A DNA stretch of 18,626 bases. Origin: Ferrovum sp. (GTDB taxonomy: Bacteria; Pseudomonadota; Gammaproteobacteria; Burkholderiales; Ferrovaceae). Under the pieces are notes generated by a model. That model saw nothing but the letters and a program-made list of their open reading frames with translations. It had not been told where the DNA came from and did not search any database. The position numbers were made by a program, and so were the translations under genes. Below, one piece after another: positions 1 to 7,751 of this stretch. Numbering within the stretch: the stretch's first letter is position 1; every line of letters starts with the position of its first letter. The stretch is taken from positions 1-18,626 of the forward strand of contig DAIDKJ010000007.1 in the NCBI GenBank assembly GCA_027450105.1, written 5' to 3'.

Positions 1-2
1 AG

Positions 3-722
3 GCCAGTGCCACCTACGAGGGCGCAGCGGAACTTCAATGGCGGGCTGCACAATCCCTGGCGTGCAAGGTGCTCGAAACGCCTTGGGACCATCCCAAAGT
101 GCTGGAAATCGGCTGTGGAACTGGCTATCTCACGCAGCTACTGCTGCCAAGAATTCCGGGGCAATGGCTCGTTACCGACATTGCTCCGTCCATGGTACAA
201 GCCACTCGCAATCGATTTTCCGCCAGCGCCGCCCAGTTTCGTTTACTGGATGGATCCAACCCGGACTTGCCGGCTTGCAGCGTGGATTTGATAGTCTCCA
301 ATCTGGCGGCACAATGGTTTGAGGATCTGCCAATGGCCTTGCAACAGTTGGCCCGTTGCCTGACACCAGGGGGTCGCTTGATTCTGACGATGCTGGGGGA
401 AGAAAGCCTGATTCAATGGCGCACAGCCGTGGCCGCACAAGGTCAACAATCTGGAACGCCCACATATCCCAATGCCAATTTTCTGTCGAGCCTGCTTCCC
501 CACAGCCAGGTATCGTCCTACACCATGACGCTTTCCTTCGCTAATGCCAGAGTTTTTTTGCATTCCCTTAAAGCAATCGGCGCCACTGTTCCGGCGCCGG
601 GATATTGTCCTCTGCCAATACCAGCCATACGCCAGGCTATGAAGCAGATGGGAACCCCTTGTAACGTCAGTTACGAGATTCTGACGCTGGACTGGATCAA
701 ACCGGCCACCGAAAGCTCCTGA
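3..722 (+). CDS. bioC: BioC-like malonyl-ACP O-methyltransferase (5' end outside window)
   Basis: SAM-dependent class I methyltransferase. The reading frame is open to the left edge, and the first visible residues (SATYEGAAELQ) match the N-terminal region typical of BioC, so probably only about 10-25 residues are missing. The SAM-binding loop LEIGCGTG lies at about nt 102-125, followed by an acidic residue in VTDIAPSM and the later motifs SNLAAQWFEDLP and LTPGGRLILT. The C-terminal part, with GYCPLPIPAIRQAMKQM and VSYEILTLDW, also fits BioC rather than a generic methyltransferase. BioC methylates malonyl-ACP so that it can enter fatty acid synthesis as the disguised precursor of the biotin pimelate moiety; it acts in the cytoplasm. 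No other biotin gene is in the window, so context does not confirm the call. UbiE/TAM-type methyltransferases are the alternative. The stop codon is the first triplet of a 16-bp tandem repeat. Confidence 0.75.
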   Translation, partial: ASATYEGAAELQWRAAQSLACKVLETPWDHPKVLEIGCGTGYLTQLLLPRIPGQWLVTDIAPSMVQATRNRFSASAAQFRLLDGSNPDLPACSVDLIVSNLAAQWFEDLPMALQQLARCLTPGGRLILTMLGEESLIQWRTAVAAQGQQSGTPTYPNANFLSSLLPHSQVSSYTMTLSFANARVFLHSLKAIGATVPAPGYCPLPIPAIRQAMKQMGTPCNVSYEILTLDWIKPATESS

Positions 723-751
723 AACCCCTTACGTATGAAACTCCTTACGTA
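720..751. repeat. 16-bp tandem repeat, two copies
   Basis: Two adjacent 16-bp units (720-735 and 736-751) read TGAAACCCCTTACGTA and TGAAACTCCTTACGTA, differing at one base. The first TGA is the bioC stop codon. Each unit ends in the palindrome TACGTA. It may be simple slippage or duplication; no function is evident. Confidence 0.75.
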
Positions 752-850
752 GCTCGGCCGTTTACTACCCAGCCAAATCGCTTTGCACCTGCGCGGCGAC
801 CCCCTGAAACGCCCTACCAACTCCCGGCATTCAACCATCCCGTATGTTGA

Positions 851-865
851 GTCTTACCATAAGAC
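851..865. promoter_or_regulatory. 15-bp palindrome, possible operator
   Basis: GTCTTACCATAAGAC is a perfect inverted repeat (6-bp arms, 3-bp centre). The left arm GTCTTA recurs at 879-884, where it runs into the hexamer TATAAT (883-888). This arrangement suggests a transcription-factor site next to a promoter, but no convincing -35 box is visible and the regulator is unknown. Confidence 0.4.
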
Positions 866-1017
866 CAATTTACATTTTGTCTTATAATGGCACCACCTCA
901 AATAACGTCTTGTAACGGCCCACTGATCGCTGGATTGCACAGGAATAGCGCTCTCCCTGAGCGCTCAATCACCCCAAAGTAAAATGATTCTGCACAATCG
1001 CCCCGCCCAATCATCTT

Positions 1018-1049
1018 CCTGGGGAACCCCCAGGTATAATTTTATTTTT
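1018..1049 (+). terminator. Rho-independent terminator-like hairpin
   Basis: A perfect 7-bp stem CCTGGGG / CCCCAGG (1018-1024 and 1028-1034) with a 3-nt loop is followed by a T-rich tract, TATAATTTTATTTTT (1035-1049). It lies nearly 300 nt after the bioC stop and closes the stretch that starts at the TATAAT at 883. It may end a short transcript or bioC read-through. Another 7-bp hairpin (AGCGCTC / GAGCGCT) is at 947-965. Confidence 0.5.
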
Positions 1050-1204
1050 ACACATTAAAATCAATCTGTTATTTATCATTTTACGGATTAATGAAGACCG
1101 CTTTATGCTATATATAGCCGGTCACTCATCTACAAAATTACTACAGAAACGCGTTTTACAAGAATTATTTTCATCCGCATACCCACAAATTGCTTCACCC
1201 CCCC

Positions 1205-1232
1205 TTGACTTATATTACACATTCATTACAAT
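1205..1232 (+). promoter_or_regulatory. Sigma-70 promoter of the porin gene
   Basis: TTGACT (1205-1210), a 16-bp spacer and TACAAT (1227-1232) form a near-consensus promoter inside an AT-rich stretch. Transcription would start near 1239, giving a leader of about 245 nt before the porin ATG at 1486. The layout closely parallels the promoter at 8698-8725: TTGACT, 16-bp spacer, TANAAT, then an operator-like site about 15 bp further on. Confidence 0.65.
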
Positions 1233-1240
1233 GCGCAAAA

Positions 1241-1251
1241 AGGTTGGACCA
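1241..1251. promoter_or_regulatory. Candidate LldR/FadR-type operator in the porin leader
   Basis: AGGTTGGACCA carries the core GGT-N3-ACC and matches TGGT-N3-ACCA at 7 of 8 defined bases. It sits just after the predicted start of transcription, where a bound repressor would block the promoter. It is nearly the reverse complement of the site at 8736-8746, and the following bases (ATAAACCAT) are also shared with that site. Confidence 0.5.
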
Positions 1252-1485
1252 ATAAACCATACACGAGGAGACACCCGAATTACCCTCCCCTTTGGCACGG
1301 CGCGGTTCAGCGTCCCCGGACCTTGAATCGTGCCGCCTCTTTCACAGACGGCCACTGGGCCAAACACGACCGTACCAGTGACGTGCCAGGCAGGAGAGCA
1401 GCAGGAGCAGGAAGCAGATTGCACCAGGACAACAAGCGTTACTGACAACACACCTCATAACCACCTCACACAGGGAGTTTGCAGC

Positions 1486-2829
1486 ATGAAAAAGACTTTA
1501 GTGGCAATGGCCGCATTGAGCACCATCGCCGGTACGGCCCGGGCGGACGTCAGTCTGTACGGCATTTTGGATGTGGGCGTAGCCACCCTGTCCCACGCCG
1601 GTGACTTCAGCCCCACATTCGTAACGGGTGCTGTGCCCATTGGTGTTTCCCCACAAAAATTGGGAACCACCACCGGCATGATGAACGGCGGTGAAAAGCA
1701 AACCCGTTGGGGCGTGAAGGGGTGGGAAGATCTGGGCAATGGCAACAAGGCTTTCTTCCAGCTGGAATCCGCTTTCAGCGTGGGCACTGGCGCCCTGGGC
1801 ACTTCGGCCCTGGCAGGTTCCTGCCAACCTGGCGCAAAACCCTATCTGTGTGGAGCCGGTAGCTCCAACATGATTGCCGACACCAGCCTGAACAACCAGC
1901 TCTTTGGCCGCAATGCCTTTGTCGGCGTAAGTAATACCGCCTATGGGGCCCTCACTTTCGGACGTCAAAACAGTCTGGATCTGGATGTCATCACCGCCAC
2001 AGCGGGCGGTTATGACCCGGTCAACGCCCAGATGTTCTCACCCATCAACTTCTCGGGCTTCTACGGTGGCGGTGGCGCCACGGATAGCGCCCGTGTGGAT
2101 AACGCGGTGAAGTATTCCAACAAATTCTATGGCGTGGATCTGAACGCCATGTACGGCTTTGGTGGCATGGCCGGCAACAATTCAGAGCGTAACTCCGGCC
2201 AGCTGGGCCTGGGTTTGGAACGCGATCGTTTTGGGGTGGAAGTCGTTGGCCAATATGCGCGCGATACCACGCAGATCGGTGCGGCACCCCAAGCAAACAC
2301 GGTCAATGCCGAATTCATGGATCTGCATTCCTTTACCGGGGCTCTGCGCTATTCGGCCACCGACGCTCTCAATCTGAAACTGGGGGTACAGAATATTCGT
2401 TGGAGTACTCCCACCGGTAACGGCGCCTCCAGCCCCTTGGCCGGAATGACGCAACTTTACACCTATACGCTCAATCCGATTGGGTCTGGTTCCACTGTTC
2501 TCAATGGGGTCAAGGAATACAACGTTTACTGGTTTGGTGCCAATTATCAGGCCACCCCCAAACTGAAATTTTCTGTGGCCCAATACGATGTGGTCGTAAA
2601 GGCCGGTACTTACGCAGCCAACGCCAATCAAAGCACTTATGCCCCAGGCTCTGGAAACCCTTCCGGAGGCGATCGTTATACGTCCTTTCTGGTGGATTAT
2701 GATTTGAGCAAGCGCACCAATCTGTATGCCGGTTACATGCATGATGAAAAGAACGGTGCACCAGTGGTGGCCGCCTCGGGCCCCCTCACCTTCGACACCG
2801 TGGGTGGCGGTATCGTCCATCGTTTCTAA
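1486..2829 (+). CDS. Outer-membrane general porin, Gram-negative porin family
   Basis: 447-aa beta-barrel porin. The N-terminus MKKTLVAMAALSTIAGTARA is a typical Sec signal peptide with cleavage expected after ARA. The mature protein begins DVSLYGILDVGV, a hallmark of beta-proteobacterial trimeric porins, and ends ...VGGGIVHRF with the terminal Phe recognised by the outer-membrane assembly machinery. Repeated features such as WGVKGWEDLGNGNKAFFQLES and NAFVGVSNTAYGALTFGRQ are conserved in the family. The ATG at 1486 is preferred over the in-frame GTG at 1330 because it starts the signal peptide and follows the ribosome site AGGGAG. The protein would give passive entry of small, mostly anionic solutes. 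Its promoter and operator-like site match those of the lactate genes, so a role in monocarboxylate uptake is possible but inferred. A terminator follows. Confidence 0.93.
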   Translation: MKKTLVAMAALSTIAGTARADVSLYGILDVGVATLSHAGDFSPTFVTGAVPIGVSPQKLGTTTGMMNGGEKQTRWGVKGWEDLGNGNKAFFQLESAFSVGTGALGTSALAGSCQPGAKPYLCGAGSSNMIADTSLNNQLFGRNAFVGVSNTAYGALTFGRQNSLDLDVITATAGGYDPVNAQMFSPINFSGFYGGGGATDSARVDNAVKYSNKFYGVDLNAMYGFGGMAGNNSERNSGQLGLGLERDRFGVEVVGQYARDTTQIGAAPQANTVNAEFMDLHSFTGALRYSATDALNLKLGVQNIRWSTPTGNGASSPLAGMTQLYTYTLNPIGSGSTVLNGVKEYNVYWFGANYQATPKLKFSVAQYDVVVKAGTYAANANQSTYAPGSGNPSGGDRYTSFLVDYDLSKRTNLYAGYMHDEKNGAPVVAASGPLTFDTVGGGIVHRF

Positions 2830-2875
2830 GTGCCAATATTTGCCGGCGGGTCATGATCCCCCGTGCCGGAACGAC

Positions 2876-2912
2876 AAAACCTTGCCCCAGGCAAACCTTG
2901 GGGCGAGGTTTT
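2876..2912 (+). terminator. Terminator after the porin gene
   Basis: The arms AAAACCTTGCCCCAGG (2876-2891) and CCTTGGGGCGAGGTTTT (2896-2912) pair almost fully, with one G-T pair and one bulge, around a CAAA loop. The stem is GC-rich with A and T ends, and the 3' end runs into TTTT-CAG-TTTT. It could work on both strands but fits best as the end of the porin transcript. Confidence 0.8.
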
Positions 2913-3020
2913 CAGTTTTGTAACACGCTGTTGCAAGGTTTCGAGCAGGTCACGCCTACCAAGTACCCAGTGCATCACGTACAATAACAGCGAGCTCCTG
3001 CTGTCACTTGAAAAGTCAAA

Positions 3021-3788
3021 ATGAATACACAGAAGATTTCGGTTCCTCGCATGTCCGATGCCGTTGCAGAGGAACTGGAAAAGCGCATCATCGAAGGCAC
3101 GCTCAAACCCAATGATCGACTAAAATCCGAGCGTGATCTTGCCCTCGAGTTCGGTGTTTCCCGAACCACCTTACGTGAAGCCATTCAAAAACTGGTATCG
3201 AAGGGCTTGATCTCCACCCGCCATGGGGGGGGGAATTACGTCACCGACCGCCTGGACGCGCATTTTGTCGACCCGTGGCAGGACATGTTGAAAGGTCACC
3301 CCTTGCTGCAGAGCGACCTGCTGGAATTCAGGCAAATGTTGGAGAGTCATGCGGCTTATCTGGCCGCCGACCGTGCCACCGAAGCCGACATCGAACGGCT
3401 CGATGTGGCCTATGCCAATTTAAATGAAGTCTATGCCAGCAATGACCTGAATTCCTGCATCGATGTGGACGTGGCCTTTCATCAGGTCATTGCCGAAGCC
3501 TCTCATAACGTCCTCATCGGGCATCTGGCCGCCAGTTTGATGCGCGTCATACACGGCCACATCACCAGTAACCTGACTTTTCTGCACGCGCGCCCCCAAC
3601 GCTGGGAGCTGCTTCAGGATCAGCACCGGGACATCTGGCAAGCCATCCGGGAACATCGTCCGGATGAGGCCGCGCAGGCCGCGCAACGGCATATCGAGTT
3701 CGTGCGCAAGAGCATGGCCGACAATCTCAGGGAGGAGGAGCGGCGCTTCGTGGCCCAGCGGCGATTAAGCGAAGTCTCTCAAACCTGA
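3021..3788 (+). CDS. lldR: GntR/FadR-family transcriptional regulator, LldR-like
   Basis: 255-aa one-component regulator. Residues about 10-75 form the GntR winged helix-turn-helix (LKSERDLALEFGVSRTTLREAIQKL, then a wing with GGGNYV). Residues about 95-235 form an FCD ligand-binding domain of the FadR subfamily. D150, H154, H202 and H224 are placed like the Asp-His-His-His metal site seen in many FCD proteins that bind carboxylates. PdhR, GlcC and LldR belong to this group. The surrounding lactate genes and the TGGT-N3-ACCA sites at their promoters argue for an LldR role: repression relieved by lactate or a related acid. The effector is inferred. No strong ribosome site is visible before the ATG, and upstream only a weak -10 (TACAAT, 2980-2985) is seen. 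The gene converges with the por operon across a hairpin. Confidence 0.85.
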   Translation: MNTQKISVPRMSDAVAEELEKRIIEGTLKPNDRLKSERDLALEFGVSRTTLREAIQKLVSKGLISTRHGGGNYVTDRLDAHFVDPWQDMLKGHPLLQSDLLEFRQMLESHAAYLAADRATEADIERLDVAYANLNEVYASNDLNSCIDVDVAFHQVIAEASHNVLIGHLAASLMRVIHGHITSNLTFLHARPQRWELLQDQHRDIWQAIREHRPDEAAQAAQRHIEFVRKSMADNLREEERRFVAQRRLSEVSQT

Positions 3789-3790
3789 AC

Positions 3791-3824
3791 ACGTGCAACG
3801 CGCCCGCCTTGGCGCCTTGCACGT
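3791..3824. terminator. Bidirectional hairpin between convergent gntR and por genes
   Basis: ACGTGCAA (3791-3798) pairs perfectly with TTGCACGT (3817-3824), and inside this GCGCC (3800-3804) pairs with GGCGC (3811-3815) after one C-C mismatch, leaving a 6-nt loop. It fills most of the 53-bp gap between the two convergent stop codons. No good T-tract follows on either strand, so termination may be partial. Confidence 0.6.
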
Positions 3825-3841
3825 CTTGGCAATAGGCGGAA

Positions 3842-5467
3842 TCAAATTTGCTCGGTTTCCATGCGAATGGCCCCACAGGGACATTCGGCAGCGCAAATTC
3901 CGCATCCTTTACAGTAGTCGTAGTTAATCTTGAAACGATTGCCCGGACCCAATTTGATCACTGCGTTATCCGGGCATACCCCGTAACAATTATCACATTC
4001 AAAACAGTTGCCGCAACTCATGCAACGACGCGCTTCAAACAGAGCCGTGTCCTCGTCCAGATTGCCCACCACTTCTGCAAAGCCAGAAGTGCGACGAACC
4101 ACGTCGAGAATGGGACGAATGGTTCGTGGTGCCTCGGAATAGTAGCGCGTGTTCATCCACCGAATATCAGCCAGTTCCTGGGGAAGACAGGCAGATTCCA
4201 CCGCCCCGCTCAGAAATCGGTCGATGTGGCGTGCGGCTTTTTTTCCCGCACCAATGGCCGCAGTGGCATTGCGCGCTGAAGGAGTCATATCGCCCCCCGC
4301 AAATACCCCTGCGAGGGAAGTCATCCCGTTCCGATCCACCAACACCGCCCCGTTCTGCATGGTCACTTCTTGTGGTAGACTGGAAAACAAGGAATAGTCG
4401 CCCGCTTGCCCCAAGGCTTGCACCAGTACATCGGCGTGCAGCGCTTCGGTTTGGCCAGTGGGCAGAGTTTCGCGGCCTTCTCCGGACACCATGATTTCCA
4501 GAGTCAACGTATGGTCCTGGATCTGGATGATTTTTCTCAAATTGAGCAGCGTGATTCCCTCCTCCAGCCCTTCTCTGACTTCCTCGGGATGGGCCGGCAT
4601 TTGATCCCGCGCTTCCAACACCACCACCGTGGCAGATAAGGCTCCCAGACGAATGGCAGAGCGCGCCACATCGATGGCCGTATTGCCCCCCCCATAGACC
4701 ACCACATGACCCAGCAGGGCGACCGATTCTTCAAGCTCTACAGCGCGCAATACCGAGATTGCATCCAGCACAGGCAGAGCCCCTTGCTGCGGAAGGGATT
4801 CCAGGCGCGGGCGCTGTAACCCCAACGCCAGATAACACGCATCATAGTGACCAGCCGCGAGAGTGGCCGCAAAATCCGTCACCCGAGTACGCAGTTGAAT
4901 GTCCACTCCCAGTCTTTTGATGCGCGCAATTTCCACATTTAATTTCTCCCGGGGCAGACGATATTTGGGAATGCCATAGCGCAACATGCCGCCCGCCTTG
5001 TCATTGGCCTCCAGGACGGTGACCGCATGCCCCGAGCGTGCCAAATGATACGCTGCAGATAACCCCGAGGGGCCAGCCCCCACTACCAGCACTTTCTTGC
5101 CTGTGGGTGCTCCTGGCGTCACTTGCCAGTCGTGTTTGATGGCCTGATCCCCCAGAAAACGCTCTACCGAGTTGATGCCCACCGGCAGATCCACCTGGCC
5201 ACGATTACAGACTTTTTCACAACTGTGATAGCACACTCGCCCCATCACCGCCGGAAATGGGTTGTCCTCCATGATGACGCGCCAGGCGGCTTCGTACTGG
5301 TGTTCTTCGGCCAGATACAACCAGCGCTGTATATTCTCTCCTGCCGGACATTGGTGATTACAGGGCGGCTTGCGATTCAGATAGACCGGGCGTTGAGTCC
5401 TCCAGGACCCGGTCTTGTTGGCAAGGGAAGACCCCACATCCAGGGTGATTGCAAAGGGCTTGTTCAT
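3842..5467 (-). CDS. Por delta-type subunit: GltD-like NAD(P)H/FAD module fused to PorD-type ferredoxin
   Basis: 541 aa. Residues 30-115 hold the cysteine-rich N-terminal domain of GltD-type proteins (C36, C40, C79, C83, C87; CNHQCPAGENIQRWL). Residues about 124-420 are a two-dinucleotide-fold oxidoreductase: FAD site VVGAGPSG at 128-135, NAD(P) site VYGGGNTAIDVA at 257-268, and the second FAD motif FAGGDMTPSA at about 389-398. Residues 480-535 form a two-cluster ferredoxin like PorD (CMSCGNCFECDNCYGVCP; CKGCGICAAECP). It would carry electrons between the Por clusters and NAD(P). The reading frame opens further upstream inside porB, but the ATG at 5467 begins 16 bp after the porB stop and gives the natural N-terminus. 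Last gene of the por operon. Which nucleotide it uses cannot be read from the sequence. Confidence 0.85.
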   Translation of the reverse strand: MNKPFAITLDVGSSLANKTGSWRTQRPVYLNRKPPCNHQCPAGENIQRWLYLAEEHQYEAAWRVIMEDNPFPAVMGRVCYHSCEKVCNRGQVDLPVGINSVERFLGDQAIKHDWQVTPGAPTGKKVLVVGAGPSGLSAAYHLARSGHAVTVLEANDKAGGMLRYGIPKYRLPREKLNVEIARIKRLGVDIQLRTRVTDFAATLAAGHYDACYLALGLQRPRLESLPQQGALPVLDAISVLRAVELEESVALLGHVVVYGGGNTAIDVARSAIRLGALSATVVVLEARDQMPAHPEEVREGLEEGITLLNLRKIIQIQDHTLTLEIMVSGEGRETLPTGQTEALHADVLVQALGQAGDYSLFSSLPQEVTMQNGAVLVDRNGMTSLAGVFAGGDMTPSARNATAAIGAGKKAARHIDRFLSGAVESACLPQELADIRWMNTRYYSEAPRTIRPILDVVRRTSGFAEVVGNLDEDTALFEARRCMSCGNCFECDNCYGVCPDNAVIKLGPGNRFKINYDYCKGCGICAAECPCGAIRMETEQI

Positions 5468-5483
5468 GGTGGGATTAGTCCTG

Positions 5484-6485
5484 TCAGCGTACATCCGTGT
5501 CGAGCAGACCGTACGTACGGATATTCTCATCCGCACGGGCCTGGATTTTTGAAATGACGTCGGTGGCGGGTGCTTTACCAAACAGATGGGCGTACCGCCG
5601 TTGCAGCTTGAGGTAATCCTCCACCGGGATCAGCTTCCTTATTTTTGACACACCCGTCACTTTTCCGTGCTCGGCTTCAAACACTGGAAACAAACCACAC
5701 TCCTTGGCCATATCTGCCAGCTTGATGGTATCGCTGGACGCTGCCCCCCAACCCAGAGGGCAGGGAACAAAAATATGGAGATATTTGGCCCCCCGGATCT
5801 GAATGGCCTTCTTCACCTTGTATTCCAGATCAAACAGATCTGCCACGGTAGCAGTGGCCACATAAGGAATGCGGTGGGCCATGGCAATGGTGGGCACAAA
5901 TTTTCCCTGTCCGAAGGGGTTGCCAGGCTCGGCCCCCAGCGGCATGGTCGTTGCTGTCCGTACGGCAGGAGGGGTGGCCGATGAGCGTTGCACGCCGGTA
6001 TTCATGTAGGCCTCGTTGTCGTAACAGAGGTAAAGAACATCATCGTTGCGCTCAAACATTCCCGACAAGCACCCAAATCCGATATCCGTCGTTCCTCCGT
6101 CACCGCCTTGGGCAATGACCCGCACATCCGAGCGACCCTTGGCTCGCAAGGCGGCGGCAATCCCGGTGGCAACTGCTGCCGCATTGCCAAATAGGGAGTG
6201 AATCCAGGGTAATTGCCAGGAGGTTTCCGGATAGGGTGTAGAAAATACTTCCAGACATCCCGTGGCATTGGCAGCGATCAGCTGACGCTGTGACACATCC
6301 ATGGCAGCATCGAGGGCATAGCGAGCGCCTAATGCTTCGCCACACCCCTGGCAGGCACGGTGGCCGGAGTTGAGAGAATTGCTGCGGGTCTTGGTGGCTT
6401 GAACGGAGCGGATAGATTCATCCAGCAGGCGATTGCCTACCGTGAACGTGCCGGTTTGGTAAAACTTCACAGGTTGATGGGACAT
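5484..6485 (-). CDS. porB: Pyruvate:ferredoxin oxidoreductase beta subunit (thiamine diphosphate)
   Basis: 333 aa, the catalytic TPP-binding subunit of a multi-subunit 2-oxoacid:ferredoxin oxidoreductase. Four cysteines at C45, C48, C77 and C242 match the ligands of the [4Fe-4S] cluster next to TPP in the pyruvate enzymes. The TPP/Mg motif is GDGGTTDIGFGCLSGMFERN at 128-147 with the Asn of CYDNEAYMNTGVQ. This last string is typical of pyruvate synthase rather than 2-oxoglutarate enzymes. The reaction is pyruvate + CoA to acetyl-CoA + CO2 with two electrons to ferredoxin, reversible in principle. It starts 12 bp after porA with AGGA before the ATG and is followed by the GltD/PorD fusion. The N-terminal 40 residues before the first CxxC look slightly long for the family. 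Confidence 0.92.
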   Translation of the reverse strand: MSHQPVKFYQTGTFTVGNRLLDESIRSVQATKTRSNSLNSGHRACQGCGEALGARYALDAAMDVSQRQLIAANATGCLEVFSTPYPETSWQLPWIHSLFGNAAAVATGIAAALRAKGRSDVRVIAQGGDGGTTDIGFGCLSGMFERNDDVLYLCYDNEAYMNTGVQRSSATPPAVRTATTMPLGAEPGNPFGQGKFVPTIAMAHRIPYVATATVADLFDLEYKVKKAIQIRGAKYLHIFVPCPLGWGAASSDTIKLADMAKECGLFPVFEAEHGKVTGVSKIRKLIPVEDYLKLQRRYAHLFGKAPATDVISKIQARADENIRTYGLLDTDVR

Positions 6486-6497
6486 AAAGAGGATCCT

Positions 6498-7751
6498 TTA
6501 ACTGATTTTGGAAGCCACAACACCGATATCCCGCAAGACCGATTCGGCAACCGGCCCTGAGCGCCGAATCTGGCGTTCACGCCCCAGAGCCCGATCAACC
6601 ACCTCATGCTGCAGATCCATGAAGCTGAAGGGCTCCAGTTGATCATTCATGGCCGCAACCAAGGTGGCGGCAAGACTGCTTTTGGTAATTGCTCGTCCAC
6701 CCAGACCGGCCACCACGGTCAAGACCTTCTGCCCGGTACCATCCAGGGCCATGCGCACGTTGGTAGCAACGATGCCGCCCACACCCACGGCAAAACTTTT
6801 TTCCAACACCAGTACCCGCTGACAGCCGAGCAGAGCTTGCCTGATCTCCATCAACGGAAAGGGGCGGAAGGAGGTAATCCCCAGCACACCAAGGGCACAG
6901 CCTTGTGCGCGCAATTCATCCACCACGTCCTTGATCGTTCCCAATACCGAGCCCAGGGCAATGACGACTGTGTGCGCACCATCACAACAGTACGGTTGAA
7001 TCAACCCACCGGAATCACGCCCAAAATGGGCTTTGAACTCGGCAGCAATTTCCGGGATCAAGGTCAACGCCTGAATCTGTTTGGCATGGGCCAAAACCCT
7101 CACCTCGGTATAGGCTTCCGGGCCAACCATGGCGCCAATGGAGACCGGACGAGCCGGGTCCAGTACCTGCCGCGGTTCGAAGGATGGCAAAAAGGCATCC
7201 ACTTGTTCCTGTGAAGGAACATCCACCCGTTCGTAGGCATGGGTGAGAATGAAACCATCCATGCACACCATGACCGGCACCGAGAGTTCTTCCGCCAATT
7301 TAAAGGCCTGGATATGCAGGTCGATGGCCTCCTGATTGGTCTCCGCGAATAACTGGATCCAACCACAATCGCGCAAACTCATGGAATCGGAATGGTCGTT
7401 CCAGATATTGATGGGTGCTCCAATGGCCCGGTTGGCAATGGTCATGACAATTGGCAGTCCAAGCCCCGAGGCATTGAATACCGCCTCGGCCATGAACAGC
7501 AGCCCCTGGGAAGCCGTTGCCGTATAAGTTCTGGCTCCAGCCGCAGAGGAACCGATGGCCACGCTCATGGCAGCAAACTCGGATTCCACATTCAAAAACT
7601 CAGCCCTGAGTTGGCCCGCTTTGACCATTTCCCCCAACCCCTCCACGATGTGCGTTTGCGGGCTGATGGGATAAGCGCAGATCACTTCGGGGCGACATAA
7701 GGCTACGGCTTCGGCCACTCCTTGAGAACCTTCGATTTGCTTGAGTGTCAT
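6498..7751 (-). CDS. porA: Pyruvate:ferredoxin oxidoreductase alpha subunit
   Basis: 417 aa, PorA. It shows the N-terminal pyrimidine-binding domain with YPISPQTHIVE (27-37), the catalytic-type glutamate in VESEFAAM (E57), TATASQGL (78-84), and ANRAIGAPINIWNDHSDSMSLRD (106-128), the last being diagnostic for pyruvate synthase alpha chains. The C-terminal half has the transketolase-like domain II (VVIALGSVLGTIKDVVDELR) and the FRPFP segment. Ser30 stands where single-chain pyruvate enzymes have a substrate-binding Thr; the change is conservative and I believe it is common in four-subunit enzymes. The ATG overlaps the porG stop as ATGA, so the two are probably translationally coupled. Alternative 2-oxoacid substrates cannot be excluded, but neighbouring lactate genes favour pyruvate. 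Confidence 0.92.
   Translation of the reverse strand: MTLKQIEGSQGVAEAVALCRPEVICAYPISPQTHIVEGLGEMVKAGQLRAEFLNVESEFAAMSVAIGSSAAGARTYTATASQGLLFMAEAVFNASGLGLPIVMTIANRAIGAPINIWNDHSDSMSLRDCGWIQLFAETNQEAIDLHIQAFKLAEELSVPVMVCMDGFILTHAYERVDVPSQEQVDAFLPSFEPRQVLDPARPVSIGAMVGPEAYTEVRVLAHAKQIQALTLIPEIAAEFKAHFGRDSGGLIQPYCCDGAHTVVIALGSVLGTIKDVVDELRAQGCALGVLGITSFRPFPLMEIRQALLGCQRVLVLEKSFAVGVGGIVATNVRMALDGTGQKVLTVVAGLGGRAITKSSLAATLVAAMNDQLEPFSFMDLQHEVVDRALGRERQIRRSGPVAESVLRDIGVVASKIS

Noticed and set aside
1105..1326. 73-aa open frame upstream of the porin
   Set aside because: It spans the porin promoter and operator-like site, has no recognisable motif and no good ribosome site.
1330..1485. In-frame upstream extension of the porin from a GTG
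   Set aside because: It would bury the signal peptide behind 52 polar residues; the ATG at 1486 has a ribosome site and starts a textbook signal sequence.
2948..2960. GGT-N7-ACC inverted repeat ahead of the regulator gene
   Set aside because: The spacing differs from the other sites, so it is not counted as an autoregulatory operator.
5468..5581. Longer start for the GltD/PorD fusion subunit
   Set aside because: The extension lies inside porB, is rich in Arg and Ser without family similarity, and the ATG at 5467 gives the normal N-terminus.
6606..7214. 202-codon open frame antisense to porA
   Set aside because: Composition (many His, Gln, Gly) and lack of motifs show it is an antisense shadow of a well-supported gene.
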